Shown here in pieces: positions 55,367 through 64,000 of a stretch of DNA of 64,000 bases. The stretch's first letter is position 1. Each line of letters starts with the position of its first letter. Source of the DNA: Histoplasma ohiense (taxonomy: Eukaryota > Ascomycota > Eurotiomycetes > Onygenales > Ajellomycetaceae); assembly GCA_017607445.1 (NCBI GenBank), contig JAEVHH010000003.1, positions 4,092,001 through 4,156,000 of the forward strand, written 5' to 3'. Both the position numbers and the translations under genes were made by a program. The notes beneath the pieces were generated by a model. It saw only the letters and a program-made list of their open reading frames with translations, made no database searches and was not told the DNA's origin.

Positions 55367-58318
55367 GTGAGAGAAATGTAGATTTTTTGAAGGGTTGAGA
55401 CGGAATGGACGAGGTTGCTGGATATAGTGTGGAGTTTGGAAAGAGAACGTGGAAATTTGGAGATGTAATTTTACGAAGTATATATATGTTTCATTGCTCA
55501 TTAAAACTATGAACTATCTATGTATGCATGATGCATGAGCGAGTATGCGACGAAACTGTTATGCCACTCACCCAGAATCTCAAATATGGGACCTAAATTG
55601 AAATCTTTTACACCTGTTAGCAACGAACATGGTATGTTCCAACCGTGTAACCAAAAAAAAAAATTAAAATTAAAAGTAAAAAAATATAGAGCAATATGCT
55701 GAAAATGTCATCAGTTCTCCAAGATGATAGTTGTCCTCAAAGTCAAGACTCGGTAAGAACACAGCGAAATATGAGTTCATCAGATGACTCCTAAGAGAAA
55801 AGGAAGAGCTGGAAGCAATGCCAGGAATAAGCAGGAAAATAGAAATAACATACCCGTAAATGATAAATCGTCTACATTACTGCGAGTATTTGGGGGTGGT
55901 CCCTACAACCATGTTGGAATGAATTAGCGAAGGTTAGAACCAAGAAAATAAGGTAAAATCTCAACGGCGATTCCAAAAACAATGGCGTGTCGTCTGATTT
56001 CAGGCTTTGAGCCTATGAATTAGTTTCAACTTCCAAAGCAGCAGTAGCGAGCATGGGCGAGGAGTATTTTCAGACATACCTCATTAAATCAGAATTTTCA
56101 GTAACTACGTTCATATCCCAAACACTATGGTGCCGGGTTCAAACAGTGTGAATAATGTTCATCATACAATAGACGATAGCCAGTGGGGTGTGGCCCAGCA
56201 ACATAAAGAGAAGAACGAGGGCATCCAACACCGAGAACAGAAAGAATTGAATTCACCTAGATCATGCAGGGTTAGTGTTATCTCCCTTTCCATAACGATT
56301 ATCAGCAGCAACACGAGACCAAAAATGGTGTTATAAATCAATAATCAGCTGACGAATTCTCAACAAGCGATCCGACGACTCCAGCACCCGCAGGAGTTTG
56401 TACGCTCTGCATATAAAGGATGAGGAGCGCCGGATGCAGTTCTGTCCGCCCGTTCGTTCAGGTATTCTTCATGAGAATGGCACGACCCAGGTACATGACG
56501 AGGAAGGTAATTGATTCCAAGAAGGCGGAAAGAAACTTCCAAAAAGCATACCTAAAATTCAGGAACATTGTTAGCAACGATGCTTAGACTGACTCTGAAT
56601 ATCAAAATTCTCGAATGGAAGCGATAGATTGAAAGGGCTGTAATCAGACAAGGCTGAAACTTATGAATTGACAGTTTCCACATGATAACTTAAGTTTGAG
56701 GAATGCCTTTTGCATGTCGTAAGGTCATCATAGAAGGGAAGGCAGGAATTGATGGGAGAGAATATGGTCCTCAGGAGTTGAGAATAGTGCCCCAAAATAT
56801 ATACCTTTTATAAATTGGCTCTTCTTCAATCCACAACAGAAAGCTGCATAGCTACATGGAACGGAAATTACGAAACAGACTTCCTACAGGCCAATGGGTC
56901 AGTCAATCAGCAGTGTCCACGGACATAGTTAATAAATGAACAGTTAGGTAGCATATCAGAAAGGTTTACCAATATCAATATTGGCATCCGTCATGATGAA
57001 TAGGATTTGGATTGTTCATGTTGTAAATAAGGTCATCACATGGAGGGAAGATTGGAAAATTTGACTCTGTGCTGCAAAAAAGCTTACCTACTCGTAGTTA
57101 ACGTGAAAACCAGGCTATGGCATTAAAAACGGTGTTATTCCTAATCTAGAGAAATGGCAGAGGTCTAGAGGAAAACCTCCATCGAAGTCTGATGTGTAGA
57201 TGCTGGTATTCTTTCTGGCGTCGTTGTTTGTGTTTGGAGGAAAAGAATAATATTTTCGGTTGTGGAAAAAAAAAAAAAAAAAAAAAATGAATATATTGAC
57301 GACGCTAAACTACGGGAGGGCGCTAGAGGCCACACGCGCACTCGCATATCTCCCCAACCCGCGATGTGCGACATTTTTTGGATAAATTATATCCTCTACC
57401 CTTCGCAACCACCCCAAGTCCACATAGAGCAAGTCGTACATTTACAAACTAATATGATGAATTTGAAAGAAAGGTGTTATCTCGTCAATGGCTGACGGAC
57501 CTCGCTCGGCCTAGAGGAATGTAAATCGCACCCCCGTGTCAATAATGATGCTGGATGTTCATTCAGTTACAGGCGGATCTTGCCAAGTTGAAGATCGCAC
57601 CTGAGCTATCAAAACTTGCGTTTCAGAATCCCTTGACGTGCATCATACATCAGCCAACTGTTTCTGATGATTATCTGTTGTACCCCCTCGAGAAATTCGG
57701 AAATGTGCATTAGCTAGTTACTAACAAAATCAAAGGGGGAAAAAAAAGGGGGTGGGGGAGAAAGGGGTGGGTTGGACGCAAGGCGAGAAAGGCGATGCTG
57801 ATAGAAGAAGGTAACAGATACGGGAATGGAACGGGGAACTCATTTTCAAATACATGAAAAGTGTGAACGTCTTCGATACTCCTGCTGTGTATTTTTTTTT
57901 TTTTTTTCATTCTTATTTTAAGTATCACAGTCTCGTTCACTGCCCATGAACTAAACGTTCTTAAGTAAAATATTAGGACATAACAAACGTCACATGAAAC
58001 GTGTAAGGCGGGCAAAACAAGCAGGTATACCAATGGGATAAAAAAAAACATTGGAAATTAGACCATTAAGTCCTATCCTAACCCCTCTAAACCCCATTGA
58101 GCTGTATACAGGCGAAGACCATTTTGAAGAAAAACAAAAATACAAGGATAAAAAGGTTCAAGGGATATCACTGAAGAGAAAAACGGAAGAGAGGGAAAGA
58201 GCAAAGAGCTGCCCAGGAGCCCTGCAGCAGACAATCTCAAAATCGAGATAATGAGGAAGCGGCAACGTCGCAAAACTATTCAGCCATCCCCATTGCGCTT
58301 TTCATCTCAATCACCTCC
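55367..58318. other. Intergenic region with possible short minus-strand exons
   Basis: No gene can be assigned with confidence. On the minus strand between 57,000 and 55,800 several GTATGT donors lie next to short open, often hydrophobic stretches (56,551–56,465; 56,337–56,257; 55,902–55,854), but I could not join them in phase. An A-tract is at 57,266–57,287 and a T-tract at 57,893–57,908. Confidence 0.4.
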
Positions 58319-58928
58319 TTACAGCATAACAGCAAGACCCAGCACACCAGCAGCGCCAACCAGGCTTCCCATGATGGCACCGGTTGGTCTGGCAGCCGGA
58401 GCGTAGTTTCCACTTGTCGGCTGGGTCGTAGTAGTTGGAGCAGCAGTGGGGATGACAGTGGCGAGCTCGGAGGCCTTAGAGCTGAGGAAGCTCTTGGCAT
58501 CGGCTGGTAAGCTGGTGTACCAGGCGGGCGGGGTGCCGTCGTTCACGTCGCTGACGATGGAGTTGATGTAGCTTTGGAAATTCGTGCCGGTGGGCGGGGG
58601 AACGGCGGTTGCCAGGACTGAGGCAACGTTTGGAGGGATGTTGCCGATGGCCGTTATCAGATTATTGAAGCTGCCTTTGATGCTGGAGGCGATGCCTTCG
58701 CTGTTTATGGGGTGGGGAGGGTTAGCTTTCTGCGGATTCTTGTTGTTTTATTTTTATTTTGGTTTGTTTATTGGGTTCTTTATTCGGAATGCATGGATGA
58801 CAACCATGAGTATGATGATAGTAGGATACATACAGATCATCTCCAATATCACGCTTCTTCTCGACAGCCTCGTCTGCTACGACGAAGGTGGCGGCGAGGG
58901 CCAGGATGGAGAAGAGTTTGAATTGCAT
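58319..58928 (-). CDS. Small secreted GPI-anchored cell-surface protein
   Basis: Two exons, 58928–58834 and 58700–58319, encode 158 residues. The first 18 residues, MQFKLFSILALAATFVVA, form a signal peptide with likely cleavage before DEA. A dibasic KR at 25–26 could be cut by Kex2. The middle (about 32–115) is a helical, soluble domain with SFNNLITAIGNIPPNV and AWYTSLPADAKSFLSSKASE, the pattern seen in several fungal cell-wall proteins of unknown role. A Thr/Ser/Pro-rich stalk (PTAAPTTTTQPTSGN) follows, then RPTGAIMGSLVGAAGVLGLAV, a C-terminal hydrophobic tail ending ML*, as for GPI attachment. It is expected at the plasma membrane or cell wall. I do not know a function. Both splice sites are consensus (GTATGT, CAG). 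Confidence 0.85.
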
Positions 58929-61530
58929 GGTTATTTAGCGGTATTGATTGATGAATTGAGGCGGAAGGTAAAGTGAGAAGAGGAGAGCAAATTGAAGCTT
59001 GTGATGAGAGAATAAGAAAAGCAAAACTAAGTCTGGGGCGACAAAATAGGGGAGCACTCCTGGTATATATACATATATATGATTCGTACCCCCAGCAACC
59101 TTATAAGCCTCAGCAGCCTCAACAAGCGGAGACGTCTCACCCCAGTTCAGGGGCTTTTATTTTATCCCACGCCTCCCGGTCGCATTCCGCCATCGGGGAC
59201 CCGTTTTGAGGGAGGCTTCCTGTACGCTAGCCGGGGCTAAGCAGCCGTTCTGGAGAGTGTGACTGCAGTCGACTTGTTCAAGCCTGGCAGCATTTTAGTA
59301 TGTGGCAGCGTGCTGGTCAAACAATGCTAAAGATGCCACTAGATCACTATTGGCATAGTTTGAATCGGAGCCACCGCTTAGGGAGCTGCTAAAGGACTAC
59401 TCCGTAGTGGTTGCACCCTCAACTTTGACAAAATTCTTTGACTATTGCTACTGGCCGCACGCCTATTGCCTATGGTGTTTTGAGGGCGAATGCCATACTA
59501 GTGCCTTGGCGAGTCGGAATTTTTGACAACGTCGTTCAAGAAGATAGCAAGGACCACTGTCGTCATCGAATAATGGACTCGCTCGGCAGAGGATATATAC
59601 GGTGGAGCGCTAGGAGCTGATCAAACCTTAGCTTCAACTCCAGGTTTCTTCCTCGTATTTTGCCCCAGTTGATGGGCTGTGGCGTGATGAGGTTCCCTGG
59701 CATTTGCATGGGTAGCAATCATTCTTTTAAGGAGAAGACGAGAATGTACTCTGTACTGTACAACAGTAACTGGGATTTTTAGGGCTAGAGGGAAGTGCGT
59801 TTCGCAACATAATCCGAAACGTATGTGATGGCTCTGATGAGTGATCCTGTTGATCCCATTTATCCCTGCTGTGTCCGCAGATCATAGATCAGCCACAAAA
59901 TTCGCAGGGCTCGGATGGGGCTACACCACGAAAAGAATAAAGATAAGGGTAGTATCGGAGGGCGGGTTCCTTTGCCCACATTCTTACACCACATCTCATA
60001 TTTCGGGTATTAGATATCGATACATCTGCGTCAGCCGCGTGCAGAACTGCAAATCCGAGGCGGGCAACCAGTTGCGACATGGTGATGGCGCAGGTAGCTG
60101 TACATTTCACTAAATGGGGGCCATGCACTGCATACTGTATTTGATCGGGCTAATATTGTTATTCTTGGGAATAGTTGGGAACATAGTTGGGCTAACTATT
60201 ATCGTCAATTATGCTCTGTTGGATTTGGTGTCTCGTGAGCCCAACTCCGCCTCAGCCACAGCATCAACGACGCACGTCACCACCTTGAAGTTGTTGGGAG
60301 CCGCATCATGTATGGAATCATGAAATGGAGCCTTGGTTGAATCCTGGGCACTGGGCCCACGCTCTCAAGTTTAAAGTTAGAACCGAAATCCGCGCGTCGA
60401 GATTCCCGCAGCAACTTTCCATCTCTCTTAAATCAGCTTTCCTGCTGATGTTTTCAAATGGGGGCGGAAGCTTGGTTTAGGTTTGAGATATATCGGAAAT
60501 CCCCTTGTGGCTTGGCCTACTTCTGTTGATATTCCATTCTCTTCAAAGAAAATTAAGATGCCATCAGGTCATGCACAGCTGAACGATCCAGGGTAATGTG
60601 GCATTCGGAGTCTTTGGAGGAGCGCGAGAACAAGGACGAGGAGACCATATATTTCCATGTAACTACCTGATAGCAATCGATGTCGCCAACGACTTATTCT
60701 TACGCATTCGTATGGCACGCACTACATAAGCAGTAAAACTTGAGACAGTTGATGGCGTATCCAACATTTGGCATTTGGGTGATGTAGGAAGCCCAATATC
60801 AGGGGCTACTATGACAGAGGCAGTGCTTTCAATCATGACTTGCTAGTCTTGGTATGATGAATCGAGACAGGGAATATATTATACAGCGTCTGTTGGCACC
60901 TGGGAAATATGTGGTACACCTTACGCTCAGTCGCTGGGAAACAGCGGAGTTGAGGAAGACGAAGTTGGCAACTTTGGAATCATCCTGGCATCCTACGTAG
61001 TTCAATGAATTCCACCAGGGTGCGAGAAAAGATACTGGTGGGCCAAAACGCTGCCTCAGTCAAATCAGTTTCGAGGTACGGATCTGTACTACGAGCAGCG
61101 CATATGAAGCACTCTGTTCCTACGCGGCGAACAACATGTTTATGTACTAGCACTGTATGAACATTTGCCCCTGAGATTTGAACTTATGATGCGAATGAAA
61201 AATTTCATCCATGGAAAGATGCGTGCTGTAGAACTTACTCTCTCTTCTATTTCTTCCTTTCTTTGAAAGCATCTGCATTGTTTATATACACTACCTCCTC
61301 ACTACGATATGATTTGATAAGAGAATGGTGGTGAATGAAAAAAATAAACAATAAATAAATAAATAACCCTTTTGCCTAAAAGGAGGCAACAGCTAATACT
61401 GGGGAAATACTCTTTTCTAACGGTACGAGCCAAAAGAGGGCAATTCCAAGAAGGACTTTATTCATGACTAAGTCAAGGGAATATTTGGTGAAGAGGACAT
61501 CATAAGTACCAGCTTCCAACTTCCAACCCT
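58929..61530. other. Intergenic region, no supported gene
   Basis: About 2.6 kb. It contains the upstream region of the GPI-protein gene (a TATATA-rich stretch at 59,065–59,082). A 69-codon plus-strand stretch at 60,114–60,323 would encode one strongly hydrophobic helix (LIGLILLFLGIVGNIVGLTI), but there is no other support for it. The rest is featureless. Confidence 0.45.
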
Positions 61531-61577
61531 AAATGACGTCGAAGCCGAAATGACGTCGAAGCCGAAATGACGTTGAG
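61531..61577. promoter_or_regulatory. Three tandem 17-bp units with CRE/ATF-like TGACGTC core, upstream of the aldo-keto reductase
   Basis: The unit AAATGACGTCGAAGCCG occurs perfectly at 61,531–61,547 and 61,548–61,564. A third copy (61,565–61,577) starts the same but diverges after TGACGT. TGACGTC is the palindromic site for bZIP factors such as AtfA/Atf1 in fungi. The array lies 134–180 bp before the ATG of the aldo-keto reductase, a typical promoter distance. It suggests stress- or cAMP-linked control; the factor is inference. Confidence 0.7.
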
Positions 61578-61710
61578 GGGAAAGTATTAAATTTATCTCA
61601 ACCCCATTCAAGGAATCTTTCATTTTCTAACACTACTAACTTACAAAAGGAAAAAGAACTTCCGTTTTCCATTTACCACTATTCTGTATTTTAATCGAAC
61701 GTTGCAAACC

Positions 61711-62985
61711 ATGGCCGCCTCACCAACAAAATTCAAGCTTAACACCGGCGCCGAAATACCAGCCATTGGCCTGGGCACCTGGCAAGACCAAGATGAGCAG
61801 GAGAAAGCAGTATTGACCGCGCTGGAAGCCGGATACCGCCACATTGATACAGCAGAAATGTAAGAAAAGAACCCAGCAACCCAATCCGTCTTACAGAACA
61901 CAATAATGTCCTTCCCCCATCCTCCCGCCCCCTTTTTTCGTTTTCGCTCATCATATCCTTTTCAGGACCAATGTCAATAACACAGGATGTTAAAAACATT
62001 AGTTACGGCACAGAAACTGCCGTTGGCAGGGCATTAAAGAAAAGTGGAATCCCCCGCGAGGAAATCTTCATAACGTCCAAACTATGGAATAATAAGCATC
62101 ACCCAGAGGACGTCGAGTTAGCTCTGAGCCAGTCGCTGAAGAATCTGGGCGTGAGATATGTGGATCTATATCTTATGCACTGGCCCGTTGCTTTTGCTCG
62201 AGGAGACGAACCATTCCCTAAGGATGAACAGGGAAATCCGAAGACTGCGAATATTGATTATGTCGATGTATGATTCTCTCTCCATAGGACACTGTTGGGG
62301 GGGTTGGAAACCCAAGGCCTCTCCCAACTTCCATTTCCCCATTCGAAATTCCATGCTGTAGAAATGTACTCAGACAAGCTGCCCAGACCTACAACGCCAT
62401 GAAGAAGCTCCAGAAATCCGGAAAAGCCAAGGCGATCGGGATCTCCAACTTCTCCAAGGTAGAGGTGGAGCGGCTACTCGCTAATACTTCTACTATTCCC
62501 GCTGTTCACCAGTTGGAACTGCACCCCTGGCTACAGCAGGAGGAATTTGTCAAGTTCCACACCAGCAAGGGAATTCACATCACACAGTATTCGTCGCTGG
62601 GTAATCAGAATGAAATTTATAATAGTGAGAAAGTGGGAAGGATGCTTGATGATCCCGTCCTTAAGGAGGTGGCTGAGGAGACTGGAAAGAACTGTGCGCA
62701 GGTTGCGTTGGGTACGTGCAAGCGTATATATCACTGAGGTCGATTTTTGCTAGTTCGCTGACTGGGAAATTTTGAATAATAGCTTGGGGAATTTCGCACG
62801 GTCGCTCTGTGCTCGTCAAGTCCAAGACGCCGGAACGTATTTGGCAGAACTTGCAATCTGACTTCCATCTCAATTCTGGATATGTCAAGCAGATCGATAA
62901 CATTGATAAGAAGCAACGGTTTAATGATTCGAGTGAGGATTTTGGGTATAACTTCTTCACGGATTTGGATGGGAAACAGAAATGA
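61711..62985 (+). CDS. NADPH-dependent aldo-keto reductase
   Basis: Soluble oxidoreductase that reduces aldehydes or ketones, a GCY1/YPR1/xylose-reductase-like AKR. Four exons, 61711–61859, 62003–62267, 62387–62711 and 62783–62985, yield 313 residues, the normal AKR length. The catalytic tetrad is Asp46 (HIDTAE), Tyr51 (IYGTE), Lys76 (ITSKLWN) and His109 (YLMHWP). Further signatures are GKAKAIGISNFSKVEVERL, HQLELHPWLQQ and ITQYSSLG in the barrel, and VLVKSKTPERI for the cofactor phosphate. All junctions fall in phase at positions that rebuild the family motifs. The exact substrate cannot be told from sequence. It is convergent with the AIG2-type gene (292-bp gap) and has a bZIP-like tandem site upstream. 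Confidence 0.94.
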
Positions 62986-63277
62986 GTTGTCAGGCGGGTC
63001 ACATTATGTCCGTGCCATCTATCCAACTAGTTTAGCTGCTATTGTGTATGTGTGTATAATATATACCTTGGAATCTTTTATTCGAGTCAACCTGGACACG
63101 GATTGTTAGCGTTGTTGTACATGTACTGTACATACATACATGTACTACATTAACCACCAGGAAGGGGGAGCTATATTTCTTGAAAGTCCCCGGGGCTGTA
63201 TTCTCAACTGACCCTGATCAATGTATCCCTCTCAGGCTCACGGAGTCGACGGGATCGAAAAATCCCCTTCAGGAAGT

Positions 63278-63796
63278 TCATCTTATCAAAAACTTGGGCT
63301 TGAAATACTTCTGATACCTCTCTAGATCAAAAGCAGGCCCGTCAGATAATTCTGAGCTATCAGGATCTCCAGCCCAGACAAATACCCGACACTCGAACCC
63401 GCTCTCCGCCGTAGAGGTGCTCACAGAACCATCTGTAAACTCTGCAATGCAGCGATGCCAGGTGTAAGCGTCCGTCTCATACCTCTCCAGTAACGTGAAT
63501 TGCGCCGGATGTTCGACCAGATAGAGTTTGCCCGGAATAGCATCGTCAACACCCTCGCTTTCGTTTCCTTTGCGAACAGCGGAGCTAGACGAATTGGGAA
63601 TGAGGGTGGGATAGGGCCCCCACATCTTCATTTTGTAATTTCTTAGCTTTGCAGGCCGCAGAGGGGGCGGGGAATCAGGGAGTCCCAGGATATGTTGGAG
63701 GACATCGAGATCCATGAGGGAGCCGTAGAAGAAAAGGTAGGTGGGTTTCCATGGCGGGTCGATTTGAAGTGCAGGCGCAGCTTGAGGTGATTCCAT
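63278..63796 (-). CDS. Gamma-glutamylcyclotransferase/AIG2-fold protein
   Basis: A 172-residue, single-exon protein of the GGCT-like fold. YLFFYGSLMDLDVLQHILG at about 20–38 contains the YGSL substrate-binding motif. LVEHPAQFTLLERYETDAYT near 93–112 carries the conserved LxxYE(x)nY signature whose Glu is the likely general acid/base. Between them is a poorly conserved loop rich in Ser (SSSSAVRKGNESEG). Fungal members are annotated as AIG2-like or putative gamma-glutamylamine cyclotransferases, and true substrates are rarely tested. The start is supported because the family begins just before the first beta strand. Confidence 0.87.
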   Translation of the reverse strand: MESPQAAPALQIDPPWKPTYLFFYGSLMDLDVLQHILGLPDSPPPLRPAKLRNYKMKMWGPYPTLIPNSSSSAVRKGNESEGVDDAIPGKLYLVEHPAQFTLLERYETDAYTWHRCIAEFTDGSVSTSTAESGFECRVFVWAGDPDSSELSDGPAFDLERYQKYFKPKFLIR

Positions 63797-64000
63797 GACG
63801 AGCCCGGGTTACAGTTGAACGTGGTTTATTGCTTATTATTATCAGTCCTTCACTCCAACACTAAAATTTACACACTAAAATATTTTAAGTTACACATACT
63901 CAGTACATATTATTAATCAGTTGCCATACTTCAACATTCAGAGCTCTTCAACATCTGAAAAGTAGTTATGAGTTAGAATTAATGATCTAGAGTTAGAATT
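63797..64000. other. AT-rich right edge of the window
   Basis: GC drops and CpG is absent from about 63,830 on. The word GAGTTAGAATT occurs twice near the very end, about 20 bp apart. This may be the start of another mutated repeat block, but too little is visible to name it. Confidence 0.4.

Noticed and set aside
60114..60323. 69-codon frame with one strong transmembrane helix
   Set aside because: A single hydrophobic stretch without conserved flanks or splice signals; mentioned only under the intergenic entry.

Overview
The window is fungal nuclear DNA. Short GT–AG introns (about 50–120 nt, one near 215 nt) with GTATGT/GTAAG-type donors, fungal gene families (HIR1, NPR3, COX19, an A-T-TE synthetase) and a mosaic of GC-balanced genes next to a long AT-rich, CpG-free retrotransposon block all point to a filamentous ascomycete. 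The protein sequences and the large mutated Gypsy block fit Onygenales, most plausibly Ajellomycetaceae (Blastomyces/Emmonsia/Histoplasma relatives). The lineage is inference.

Region 1 (1–19,189) is a transposon graveyard. An outer Gypsy-type element (minus strand) is split inside its reverse transcriptase by a complete 6.2-kb Gypsy element (1185–7412, two 597-bp LTRs, 5-bp duplication CTGTG). Next come a second LTR family with 313–314-bp LTRs, a second copy of the Gypsy element (10,833–17,712), and inverted LTR debris up to 19,189. The coding frames are destroyed by C-to-T/G-to-A changes that removed CpG and also CpC/GpG, while CpA is kept. A 1.3-kb non-autonomous hAT-like element carrying a minisatellite (14,904–16,198) sits in the second Gypsy copy, has an 8-bp target duplication, and is not mutated in this way.

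Region 2 (19,190–35,000) starts at a sharp compositional border. It holds three minus-strand housekeeping genes: HIR1 (histone chaperone HIRA), a mitochondrial stomatin-like SLP2, and a large La-motif LARP1/Sro9-type RNA-binding protein.

Region 3 (about 35,000–45,600) is a roughly 10-kb gene-poor stretch rich in homopolymers and microsatellites. It ends at an intronless, apparently solitary adenylation-thiolation-thioesterase synthetase (45,622–48,567), of the class that dimerises aryl or indole alpha-keto acids.

Region 4 (49,000–64,000) holds NPR3 (TORC1/GATOR1 control), COX19 (mitochondrial copper/cytochrome oxidase assembly), an identical convergent pair of intron-containing tRNA-Tyr genes, a GFA/CENP-V-type zinc protein, a small GPI-anchored surface protein, an aldo-keto reductase preceded by a 17-bp tandem CRE-like repeat, and a gamma-glutamylcyclotransferase/AIG2-fold protein. 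Apart from the transposon block the genes are functionally unrelated. No conventional biosynthetic cluster is visible around the synthetase. Exon coordinates were worked out by hand from reading frame, splice consensus and family conservation.
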